A stretch of 64,000 bases of DNA from Massilia sp. IC2-477. GTDB taxonomy: Bacteria > Pseudomonadota > Gammaproteobacteria > Burkholderiales > Burkholderiaceae_D. The stretch is from contig NZ_JAJFEQ010000013.1 in NCBI RefSeq assembly GCF_020707265.1, positions 1-64,000 of the forward strand, written 5' to 3'. The notes beneath the pieces were generated by a model. It saw only the letters and a program-made list of their open reading frames with translations, did not search any database and was not told the DNA's origin. Positions 57,484 to 64,000 of the stretch are shown here, piece by piece. The number at the start of each line of letters is the position of its first letter. Position 1 is the stretch's first letter. The position numbers and the translations under genes were made by a program.

Positions 57484-57750
57484 CTAGTCGAACAGCGACA
57501 GCGGCTGGTCCGGCTCGATCGTTAACTGGTTGAGGGTCCGACGCTTGAGCTGCTCGGCGGTGTCGTGATCGGTCTCGACCACGACGGTGTGCGGCGGCCC
57601 GCCGGCGGGCCCGATCGTGTCGACCAGGCGGATGGCAGGCTGCGCGCCCAGGCTGTCGATGAAGGCGCCGAGCGCGTGGCTGTCGGCGGCGGCGCGGACG
57701 ATGTAGCGGCTGCTACGGCCCTGGTCCGGCGCGCTGGTGGAACTCGGCAT
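57484..57750 (-). CDS. Stand-alone S8 prodomain/I9 inhibitor-like small protein, paralogous to the neighbouring protease prodomain
   Basis: 88 residues. Residues 40-47 (IRLVDTIG) match protease 86-93 (IDIVDTVG). Residues 55-88 match protease 115-148 without gaps, sharing A65/A125, L68/L128, L76/L136, E79/E139, D81/D141, Q82/Q142, L84/L144, L86/L146 and D88/D148. RYIV (15-18) matches KYLV (47-50). Free-standing propeptides of this kind act as subtilase inhibitors or folding helpers in trans. A near-perfect AAGGAGG ribosome site precedes the ATG at 57750, which is better than the upstream in-frame start. Confidence 0.8.
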   Translation of the reverse strand: MPSSTSAPDQGRSSRYIVRAAADSHALGAFIDSLGAQPAIRLVDTIGPAGGPPHTVVVETDHDTAEQLKRRTLNQLTIEPDQPLSLFD

Positions 57751-57810
57751 GGACAAACCTCCTTGGGTAGAACCGCCTCCCGCAGGGGAGGCGGATGGTG
57801 GCACGGACGC

Positions 57811-58662
57811 TTAGTGGATGGTCTGCTGTGCGCCCATCTGTGCCTGCTGGGCGTAGGTCGTCCACGGGTCGGCCGAGAACGGCAGCATGCCGCCGAGCTG
57901 GCCGGCAACGCCGCCGATCGTGCTGCCCAGCGCCTGGTTGCCGAACTGGCCGCCGATGAAGCCGCCCACCGGCTGCGCAACCCGCTTGATCACGTTACCG
58001 AACCAGCCCTGCGGCGCCACCTGGCCCCCTTGCTGTTCGGCGGCGAGCTGCTGCTGCAGCACGGCCTGTTGCTGCTGAATCTGCTGCAGCTGCTGCAACA
58101 GTTGCTGCTGCTGGACCTGCAGTTGCTGCAGCTGCTGCACCACCGGGTGCTGCTGGATGCCGGCACCTTGCACGCCGCCAGCGCTCGCATCGGCGCCGAA
58201 GGGCAGCAGGCCGCCCAGGCCCGACAGGACGCTGCCGGCCACGTTGCCAATGGTCGAGCTGCCGGTCAGGTCACCGATCAGGCCGCCGGCGGGCTTGCCG
58301 AACTGGCTGAACAGGTTACCGACGAAGCCCTGCGGCGCCAGCTGGCCCATCTGGGCCTGTTGCTGCTGCTGTTGTTGCTGCAGCTGCTGCAGTTGCTGCA
58401 ATTGCTGGAGCTGCTGCAGTTGCTGAAGCTGTTGCGGCTGGCTCGCATAGGCAGCGCTCACCGGATCGGCGCCGAAGGGCAGCAGGCCGCCGCCGATGCC
58501 GCCGGCGATCTGGCCGATGCGGCTGCCCAGGTTGGGGTTGCCGAAGATACCGCCGATGCCGCGCCCGATCGCGCCGCCCAGCGGTGCGCCGAACATGCCG
58601 CCCAGGAAAGCCTGGGGTGCCAGTTGGCCCTGGCCAATGCCGTATTGCTGGTATTCGTTCAT
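57811..58662 (-). CDS. Repeat protein: three glycine-zipper modules separated by poly-Gln/Leu linkers
   Basis: 283 residues, no signal peptide. Three modules of about 50 residues (12-67, 106-159, 213-266) each open with Q-[LV]-A-P-Q-[AG]-[FW] and close with LPF[GS]AD, with GxxxG-rich centres such as GGAIGRGIGGIFG. Two linkers (75-105 and 170-211) are almost pure Gln with Leu every third residue (QQL repeated about six times in the first). The modules could insert in membranes or self-assemble. AAGGAGTT is the ribosome site, and it is the first gene of the unit with the prodomain-like and protease genes. I do not recognise the family. Confidence 0.8.
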   Translation of the reverse strand: MNEYQQYGIGQGQLAPQAFLGGMFGAPLGGAIGRGIGGIFGNPNLGSRIGQIAGGIGGGLLPFGADPVSAAYASQPQQLQQLQQLQQLQQLQQLQQQQQQQQAQMGQLAPQGFVGNLFSQFGKPAGGLIGDLTGSSTIGNVAGSVLSGLGGLLPFGADASAGGVQGAGIQQHPVVQQLQQLQVQQQQLLQQLQQIQQQQAVLQQQLAAEQQGGQVAPQGWFGNVIKRVAQPVGGFIGGQFGNQALGSTIGGVAGQLGGMLPFSADPWTTYAQQAQMGAQQTIH

Positions 58663-59064
58663 AGTCAACTCCTTCGTGTGAGTGCGGCCGCCGGCATCAG
58701 TTCGGCACCGCAGGCCTGGCAAGCAGGACATGACGATGCCGACGCCCTTACGCGCCTGGCGCGGGCGACTGCGTACATGGCATTCGCGCGCCGGGTAAGG
58801 TCGGGCGCGAACGGAGCGCAGGGGCCGGGTTCATTCGGCCGGGCTCCCTGCAGGTAGGCGTTGGACTGGGGGTGGGTAGTGAAGTTTGCAGGCATGATGG
58901 AGATTGTCGGCCGCTTGCGGCACCCCTTGCGATAGCGCAGAGAACCTGCGCCCCGCGCTTGCAAACTGCTGCCGCAGGGCTTATACGCGCGCCCTTTGTT
59001 GCGGGAGAAACTGCTTGTCGAGTGAGGTAGAATGGCGGGCTTTCGACGCCTTCCACCTTCCTGC
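58663..59064. other. 402-bp divergent gap between the repeat-protein gene and earP
   Basis: It must hold the promoter of the minus-strand three-gene unit and that of earP. A TAGAAT (59028-59033) lies 31 bases before earP without a good -35. GC is high and no convincing promoter pair, operator or small gene was found on either strand. Confidence 0.4.
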
Positions 59065-60246
59065 ATGAGCCTTCCCGATTCTTCCAGCCGCGCACCCACG
59101 CTCGCGATCTTCTGCAAGGTCGTCGACAACTATGGCGACATCGGCATCTGCTGGCGCCTGGCGCGCCAGCTGTGGCGCGAGCACGGCGTGCGCGTGCACC
59201 TGTGGGTGGACGACCTGCGCAGCTTCCGACGCATCTGCCCGGAGGTCGATCCGAACGCAGCCGCGCAGGAGGTCGATGGCGTGCGGGTCATTCACTGGCG
59301 CGACCAGGAAGGCAGCTTCCTGCCCGACGAGGTGGCCGACATCGTCATCGAATTCTTCGCGGTCGACATCCCGCCCGGCTACGTCGCCGCGATGGCGCAG
59401 CGCAGCCCGCGCCCGGTGTGGTTCAACCTCGAAGGCCTGACGGCGGAAGAGTGGGTGGAAGGCTGCCACCGCCTGCCTTCGATGCATCCGCGCCTGAAGC
59501 TGACCAAGCATTTCTTCTTCCCGGGCTTTACCGCGAAGACCGGCGGCCTGATCCACGAGGCCGGGCTCGACGAGGCGCGCGCCGCCTTCCAGTCCGACCC
59601 TGCCACCATGGCCGGCTTCCTCGCGCGTTTTGGCGTAACGGCGCCCGAGATGGACGCGCTCAAGGTATCGCTGTTCTGCTACCCGCACGCCCCCGTGGCC
59701 GAGCTGCTGCGCGCCTGGTCGGAAGGAACCCGTCCCGTTACCTGCCTGGTGCCGGAAGGCGTGGCGGGCGAGGCGGTACAGGCCTTCATCGGCACCGCCG
59801 CGACTGCCGGCAGCAGCGCCACCCGCGGCGCCCTCACGCTGCGGGTACTGCCCTTCGTGCCGCAGCCCGACTACGACCGCCTGCTGTGGGCCTGCGACCT
59901 GAACTTCGTGCGCGGCGAGGATTCCTTCGTGCGCGCCCAGTGGGCGGGCCGGCCTTTCGTGTGGCACATCTACCCGCAGGACGAAAACCTGCACCACAAG
60001 AAGCTGCGCGCCTTCCTCGGCCGTTACGCCGGTGGCGATGCGCTTGAGCAGTTTTCGCTGGGCTGGAACGGCGCCCAGCCGATCGCGTCGATGCCGGCCG
60101 CCTGGCAGGAGATACACGCCGCCTTGCCGCAGCTTGCCGTGCGTGCGGAAGAATGGCGCGAGGAAGTGCTCGCCAATGGTGATTTGGCGACGAATCTGCT
60201 CGATTTTGCCCGCGCGCTGAGGCTTGCCTCAGAAAATCCGGTATAA
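59065..60246 (+). CDS. earP: EF-P arginine rhamnosyltransferase EarP
   Basis: 393 residues of the EarP (DUF2331) family. Key stretches are KVVDNYGDIGICWRLARQLW, with the catalytic and acceptor-binding Asp residues, FFFPGFTAKTGGLIHE, and the donor-binding GEDSFVRAQWAGRPFVWHIYPQDENLHHKKL. It moves rhamnose from dTDP-rhamnose onto Arg32 of EF-P, which is encoded 111 bases downstream. ATG 59065 is used; the upstream in-frame extension is not conserved-looking. Confidence 0.95.
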   Translation: MSLPDSSSRAPTLAIFCKVVDNYGDIGICWRLARQLWREHGVRVHLWVDDLRSFRRICPEVDPNAAAQEVDGVRVIHWRDQEGSFLPDEVADIVIEFFAVDIPPGYVAAMAQRSPRPVWFNLEGLTAEEWVEGCHRLPSMHPRLKLTKHFFFPGFTAKTGGLIHEAGLDEARAAFQSDPATMAGFLARFGVTAPEMDALKVSLFCYPHAPVAELLRAWSEGTRPVTCLVPEGVAGEAVQAFIGTAATAGSSATRGALTLRVLPFVPQPDYDRLLWACDLNFVRGEDSFVRAQWAGRPFVWHIYPQDENLHHKKLRAFLGRYAGGDALEQFSLGWNGAQPIASMPAAWQEIHAALPQLAVRAEEWREEVLANGDLATNLLDFARALRLASENPV

Positions 60247-60247
60247 T
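60242..60247 (+). promoter_or_regulatory. Candidate -10 box of efp
   Basis: A perfect TATAAT overlaps the earP stop codon, 110 bases before the efp ATG. No clear -35; a small TGAGGC/GCCTCA dyad (60218-60231) lies just upstream. It would give efp its own transcript with a leader of about 100 bases. Confidence 0.5.
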
Positions 60248-60357
60248 GCGCGGTTAGTCTGTAACGAAATACCCAGGATCAAACGTAGGCTTCAAGGCTT
60301 TCTTCGCTCACCGGCCACCGCTGATTTAATGCAACTTACTTTTTACGTAAAACACCT

Positions 60358-60933
60358 ATGAAATTCGCTAAAGAAATCCGTGTTGGCAACATCATTATGG
60401 TCGAAGACAAGCCGTTCATCGTGCTGCGTTCGGATGTGAACGGTTCGAGCCGCACGGGCTTCACCTACAAGTGGAAGATGAAGAATCTTCTGACCAACGC
60501 ACCGCTGGAAAACGTGTTCCGCGGCGACGACAAGTTCGACGTGGTCGTGCTGGACAAGAAGCCGGTGACCTACTCGTACTTTGCCGATCCGCTGTACGTC
60601 TTCATGGACGAAGAGTACAACCAGTACGAGATCGAAGAAGAAAACATGGGCGACGCCATCAACTACCTGAAAGACGGTATGGAATGCGAAGCCGTGTTCT
60701 ACGACGGCAAGGCGATCTCGGTCGAACTGCCGACCACCATCGCACGCCTGGTTGTGTACTCGGAGCCGGCTGTCAAAGGCAACACCTCGGGCAACGTCCT
60801 GAAGGAAGCTAAGATCGAGAACGCCATCGAAGCCAAGCAGCACACCGTGATGGTGCCGCTGTTCGTCAGCACCGACGACGTCATCGAAATCGATACCCGC
60901 ACCAACGAATACAAGCGCGTCGTCCGTAACTGA
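60358..60933 (+). CDS. efp: Elongation factor P, arginine type
   Basis: 191 residues. The KOW-like domain carries Arg32 in the loop GSSRTGF (30-34), the EarP rhamnosylation site, instead of the lysine used by other bacteria. OB domains follow ([21 protein letters not shown] at the C-terminus). EF-P relieves ribosome stalling at polyproline. Pairing with earP upstream is the expected arrangement. Confidence 0.97.
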   Translation: MKFAKEIRVGNIIMVEDKPFIVLRSDVNGSSRTGFTYKWKMKNLLTNAPLENVFRGDDKFDVVVLDKKPVTYSYFADPLYVFMDEEYNQYEIEEENMGDAINYLKDGMECEAVFYDGKAISVELPTTIARLVVYSEPAVKGNTSGNVLKEAKIENAIEAKQHTVMVPLFVSTDDVIEIDTRTNEYKRVVRN

Positions 60934-60947
60934 TCGACCGCTGCTCG

Positions 60948-60978
60948 AAAAAAACGCTGCCTCGGCAGCGTTTTTTTT
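60948..60978. terminator. Bidirectional terminator between efp and the TetR gene
   Basis: CGCTGCC (60955-60961) and GGCAGCG (60964-60970) form a 7-bp stem with a TC loop, flanked by seven A upstream and eight T downstream, so it can stop transcription on both strands. Confidence 0.9.
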
Positions 60979-60994
60979 CGTCCATTCAATCGGC

Positions 60995-61609
60995 TCAGGA
61001 CGCCGGCGTGCAGCGCAGGCCGTCGACCAGCAGCCCGACCATGCGCTTGGTCGCAGCCGTTTCCTCAATAGGATTGGCCTTGCACAGGGTCGCTACCGCA
61101 CGCAGCAGCTCGTCGGCTTCATACCCGGGGCGAATCAGCTGCCGGTTGACCGCCGCCTGCAGCAGTGAAGCGAGGGCAGGGCGCAGGCGTCCATAGAAAT
61201 ACTCCGGCAGCGCGGCGTAGGCGGCGCTGTCCGACTGCAGGGCACTCGACAGGCCGCGCTTAGTGACGATGAAGTCGACATAGCGCTCCATCCAGCGTGC
61301 CAGCGCTTGTGCTGGCTCGAACTCGGCCGCCAATACCGGCGCCGCATCGGCGCAGGCGTCGATCTGCGACTTCAGCACCGCGACGATCAGGTCGGAACGC
61401 TGGGGAAAGTGGCGGTACAGCGTGCCGACACCGACGCCGGCGCGCTCGGCGATCTCTCGCACCGGCGCGTCCATGCCCGATTGGGCAAACACCTCCATGG
61501 CGGCATCCAACAGGGAGTGCAGGTTGCGCTGGGCGTCGGCACGGCGGCTGCGCGGCTGGTTTTCCTCGACTGGCGAGGCGGTGTCTTGCTGGTTTGGAGT
61601 CGTATGCAT
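60995..61609 (-). CDS. TetR-family transcriptional regulator
   Basis: 204 residues. The N-terminal helix-turn-helix is VREIAERAGVGVGTLYRHFPQRSDLIVAVL (about 49-78), with a TetR_C ligand-binding helical body after it (SALQSDSAAYAALPEYFYGRL). ATG 61609 is used because the TetR domain starts shortly after. It is divergent from a 64-residue Cys/His protein across two matching palindromes, suggesting self-regulation. The ligand and remote targets are unknown. Confidence 0.88.
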   Translation of the reverse strand: MHTTPNQQDTASPVEENQPRSRRADAQRNLHSLLDAAMEVFAQSGMDAPVREIAERAGVGVGTLYRHFPQRSDLIVAVLKSQIDACADAAPVLAAEFEPAQALARWMERYVDFIVTKRGLSSALQSDSAAYAALPEYFYGRLRPALASLLQAAVNRQLIRPGYEADELLRAVATLCKANPIEETAATKRMVGLLVDGLRCTPAS

Positions 61610-61625
61610 AAAAAAATCTACAAAA

Positions 61626-61640
61626 CGGAACAAAGTTCCG
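61626..61640. promoter_or_regulatory. TetR-type operator copy 1
   Basis: CGGAAC-AAA-GTTCCG is a perfect 6-bp inverted repeat with a 3-base spacer, 17 bases ahead of the TetR ATG. Confidence 0.65.
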
Positions 61641-61642
61641 CT

Positions 61643-61648
61643 TATAAT
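61643..61648 (+). promoter_or_regulatory. -10 box between the two operators
   Basis: A perfect TATAAT lies exactly between the two palindromes, so repressor binding would block it. It points toward the 64-residue gene; the -35 is poor. Confidence 0.45.
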
Positions 61649-61649
61649 G

Positions 61650-61664
61650 CGGAATCGTGTTCCG
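61650..61664. promoter_or_regulatory. TetR-type operator copy 2
   Basis: CGGAAT-CGT-GTTCCG repeats copy 1 with one change; centres are 24 bases apart, about two helical turns, as expected for paired TetR dimers. Confidence 0.65.
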
Positions 61665-61733
61665 CTTTCTAATGGTAACAGGTCTTGCGCAAGCAGGGCA
61701 GCGGGCACTCCAAACGTTTCGAAAGGAGAAGCC

Positions 61734-61928
61734 ATGCACAACTCGCAAGTATGCATGTTCTGCCGCTACAGGAGAACTGTTTTCGAGGATGGCGTCCATG
61801 TGTCCTGCCGGCACGGGGCGCGTTCTGTCCACAGCGAAAAGGAAGCTCTTGCACAGGGAGGGATGCAACTGGAACAGGTCCTGCGCCAGCCTGCGGCAAC
61901 AATGAAATCGCAAGGCCATTTCCGCTAG
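61734..61928 (+). CDS. Small Cys/His protein (64 residues), unrecognised
   Basis: 64 residues starting at an ATG with a strong AAGGAGA ribosome site. CxxC (VCMFC, 7-10) and C-x-H (SCRH, 25-27) together form a possible zinc site, C7/C10/C25/H27. Length and motif suggest a zinc-ribbon-like protein. It reads away from the TetR gene with the double operator and TATAAT at its 5' side, so it is likely a TetR target. I know no family for it. Confidence 0.6.
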   Translation: MHNSQVCMFCRYRRTVFEDGVHVSCRHGARSVHSEKEALAQGGMQLEQVLRQPAATMKSQGHFR

Positions 61929-61993
61929 GAGAGCCCGTGTCAGATGAGTAACTTTGCTGCTATGCTCATGCATTATTTGACACGGAGGCTTGT

Positions 61994-63604
61994 ATGAAGC
62001 GCAGGGATTTCGTTCGGCTGGGCGTCAGCGCGGGGATGGTAGCGGGCGCCACGGCCGGGGTGGCGGGAACGGCGGCAGCGGCTGGCGCCACCAGTAAGGC
62101 GGCGGGCGGCATCCTGGAGGCCGGCGTCCGTGAACAACAGGCGCAGATGGCGGCCGGCAAGCTGAGCTCGGCCTCGCTCGTGAAGCAATACCTGGCGCGC
62201 ATTGCCGCCATCGACAAGGCCGGGCCACGCCTGAACTCCGTCATCGAGACCAATCCGGATGCGCTCAAGATTGCCGCCGACATGGACCGCGAGCGCGCCG
62301 CCGGCAAAGTGCGCGGGCCGCTGCACGGCATCCCGGTCCTGCTGAAGGACAATATCGCCACCGCCGACCGCATGAGCACCAGCGCCGGCTCGCTCGCCCT
62401 CGACGGCGTACGCGCCGTGAAGGACGCCCACATCGTGACGCTGCTGCGCAATGCCGGCGCCGTCATCATCGGCAAGACCAACCTGTCCGAATGGGCCAAC
62501 ATGCGGTCGACCAACTCGGTCAGCGGCTGGAGCGGCCGCGGTGGACAGACGAAAAATCCCTACGCGCTCGACCGCAACACGAGCGGATCCAGTTCGGGCT
62601 CGGGCGCAGCTGCGGCCGCCAGCCTGGCAACGCTGACCGTCGGCACCGAGACTGATGGCTCGATCGTTTCGCCGTCCTCGTCCTGCGGCATTGTCGGCAT
62701 CAAGCCGACCCTGGGCCTGCTCAGCCGCAGTGGCATCATTCCGATCGCCCATTCGCAGGACACCGCCGGCCCGATGACCCGCAGCGTGGCTGACGCCGCC
62801 TTGATGCTGGCCGCGATGGCGGGCCCGGATGCGGACGACAAGGCGACCGCCGACAGCAGGCGCCACATCGGCGACTACGCGGCGGCGCTGCGCACGGATG
62901 GCCTGAAGGGCAAGCGCATCGGCGTCGCCCGCAACTTCTTTGGCAGCAATGACGCGGTCGATGCCATCATCGAGCAGGAACTGGCGGTGTTGAAAGCCCA
63001 GGGCGCGATTCTGGTCGACGTGAAAGTGCCGAACGTCGACAAGTACAACGACAGCGAGCTGCAGGTGCTGCTGTATGAATTCGCACCAGGCCTGGCGTCT
63101 TACCTGAAGAACTACGCGCCGCACGCCCCCGTCAAGAACATCGCGGACGTGATTGCCTTCAACGAGAAGAATGCGGCGCGCGAGATGCCTTACTTCAAGC
63201 AGGAGCACCTGATCGCCGCCCAGGCCAAGCCGGGACTGGATGCCAAGGAATACCGCGAGGCCCTGGCCAACGACCTGCGCTACTCGCGCGATGAGGGCAT
63301 TGACCAGGTGCTGAAGGAGCACAAGCTCGACGCGCTGGTGGCGCCGACCGGCGGCCCGGCCTGGCTGACCGACTACATCAACGGCGACCACTACGGCGGC
63401 AGTTTCTCGAGCCCGGCCGCGGTGGCGGGCTATCCGCACGTCACGGTGCCCGCTGGTTATACGCGCGGACTGCCGGTGGGGATCTCGTTCGTCGGCACCG
63501 CCTGGAGCGAAGCCAGCCTGATCGGCATGGCCTATGCCTACGAGCAGGCCTCGCAGCGCCGCCGCCCACCGACCTTCCCGGCGAGCATCAACGTCAAGCT
63601 GTAA
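61994..63604 (+). CDS. Tat-exported amidase-signature family hydrolase
   Basis: 536 residues. The N-terminus MKRRDFVRLGVSAGMVAG is a Tat signal. The amidase signature follows with the Ser-cisSer-Lys triad: Lys in LLKDNIAT, Ser-rich loop in TSGSSSGSGAAAAA and GTETDGSIVSPSSSCGIVGIKPT. Members hydrolyse amides; the substrate is unknown. A periplasmic location separates it from GatA. GGAGG is the ribosome site at 61984. It is 65 bases after the small Cys/His gene on the same strand, so cotranscription is possible. Confidence 0.92.
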   Translation: MKRRDFVRLGVSAGMVAGATAGVAGTAAAAGATSKAAGGILEAGVREQQAQMAAGKLSSASLVKQYLARIAAIDKAGPRLNSVIETNPDALKIAADMDRERAAGKVRGPLHGIPVLLKDNIATADRMSTSAGSLALDGVRAVKDAHIVTLLRNAGAVIIGKTNLSEWANMRSTNSVSGWSGRGGQTKNPYALDRNTSGSSSGSGAAAAASLATLTVGTETDGSIVSPSSSCGIVGIKPTLGLLSRSGIIPIAHSQDTAGPMTRSVADAALMLAAMAGPDADDKATADSRRHIGDYAAALRTDGLKGKRIGVARNFFGSNDAVDAIIEQELAVLKAQGAILVDVKVPNVDKYNDSELQVLLYEFAPGLASYLKNYAPHAPVKNIADVIAFNEKNAAREMPYFKQEHLIAAQAKPGLDAKEYREALANDLRYSRDEGIDQVLKEHKLDALVAPTGGPAWLTDYINGDHYGGSFSSPAAVAGYPHVTVPAGYTRGLPVGISFVGTAWSEASLIGMAYAYEQASQRRRPPTFPASINVKL

Positions 63605-63610
63605 GCGGGC

Positions 63611-64000
63611 TCAGCGCGACGCTTCGCGCGCGCCCTCGCGCCCGCCGGCGTTCTGGCGCGCCTTGGCGAAGGCCGGCCCCCACAGCGGGTGGCCTTGTTC
63701 GCCGGGCGCGAGGTCGAAGGCCCCGTCCAGGCGCAGGGCCCGCTCAAAGGCCTGGCGGCAGGGCACCGGGCGGTTCGTCACGCAATAGCTGAAGGCCGTG
63801 TACTTGAGGGCGGTGACGCGGTTGCGCACCGAGCCGCCGTTCATGTCGGCCGAGCTCAGGCGCTTGATGGCGGCATTGAATTCGCCCTCATGGTAGAGCG
63901 CGATGCCTTCGCGCAGGGCGATGTCGTCGCGGTCGGATGCCGAACGGTCGGGGCGGGGCGCGGGACGCTCGTAGCGCTCGGCCCGTTCCGCGCGCGGGCG
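63611..64000 (-). CDS. TssQ-family T6SS-associated lipoprotein-like, C-terminal part (5' end outside window)
   Basis: 129 residues remain, open at the right edge. The frame reads DDIALREGIALYHEGEFNAA, then ALKYTAFSYCVTNR, RQAFERALRLDGAFDLAPGE and HPLWGPAFAKARQ. This TPR-like ending with FDLAPGExGHPLWGPxF is characteristic of TssQ-type lipoproteins of type VI secretion clusters. The N-terminal lipobox is outside the window. Its neighbour on the left is the convergent amidase. Confidence 0.7.
   Translation of the reverse strand, partial: RPRAERAERYERPAPRPDRSASDRDDIALREGIALYHEGEFNAAIKRLSSADMNGGSVRNRVTALKYTAFSYCVTNRPVPCRQAFERALRLDGAFDLAPGEQGHPLWGPAFAKARQNAGGREGAREASR

Noticed and set aside
58355-58440. 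Repetitive CTG/TTG stretch considered as a CRISPR or tandem-repeat locus
   Set aside because: It is in frame and encodes the Gln/Leu linker of the repeat protein; there are no spacers or regular repeats.

Overview
The window looks like chromosome from a high-GC betaproteobacterium of the Oxalobacteraceae (Massilia/Telluria/Duganella type). This is inferred from overall gene content and order: an flhDC-controlled flagellar and cheYA-W-R-D-B-Y-Z block, an EarP/EF-P pair, scpA beside panC, a DUF3460 gene, and a TssQ-like type VI secretion lipoprotein gene at the right edge. No rRNA genes, CRISPR array or complete insertion sequence were seen. Only the last 30 codons and the right end of an IS3-family element enter at base 1.

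Layout. 1-7.9 kb: IS3 remnant, PLP aminotransferase, RidA, an EamA transporter divergent from a MocR-type regulator, a VOC protein and a MASE4 hybrid histidine kinase. 7.9-18.9 kb: a sugar locus in which nine minus-strand genes (PAS-AraC regulator, Tat-type subunit, FAD/Fe-S GMC dehydrogenase, exported TIM-barrel isomerase, complete RbsABC-type importer, second isomerase, Gfo/Idh/MocA oxidoreductase) face a secreted DUF1080 hydrolase across a LacI-type operator. Together they suggest periplasmic C3-oxidation of glycosides, cleavage of the 3-keto product, import and reduction. 19-25.9 kb: htpG behind a clear heat-shock promoter, a tightly overlapping GFA/GNAT/hydrolase trio, a membrane acyltransferase and kynU-kynA.

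26-40 kb: motility and chemotaxis. flhDC sits behind three spaced copies of a module made of an A/T tract plus a FliA-like promoter. It is followed by a methyltransferase overlapping flhC, motAB, a CheZ-like paralogue, cheY, cheA, cheW, cheR, cheD, cheB, a second cheY, cheZ, an HDOD protein and a YcgR-like PilZ brake. 40-54.6 kb: panC, scpA, metG, apbC, two c-di-GMP proteins (GAF-EAL and GGDEF-GGDEF-EAL), an alpha-oxoamine synthase and gltX.

54.6-64 kb: five tRNA genes (Ala-Glu-Ala-Glu-Glu) right behind gltX. Next is a three-gene cassette that I consider the best candidate for an undescribed system: a triplicated glycine-rich/poly-Gln repeat protein, a stand-alone small protein that aligns without gaps to the prodomain of the neighbouring protease, and a subtilase with an intact catalytic triad and no signal peptide. 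The window closes with earP-efp, a TetR gene divergent from an unrecognised 64-residue Cys/His protein across a double operator, a Tat-exported amidase and the 3' part of a tssQ-like gene.
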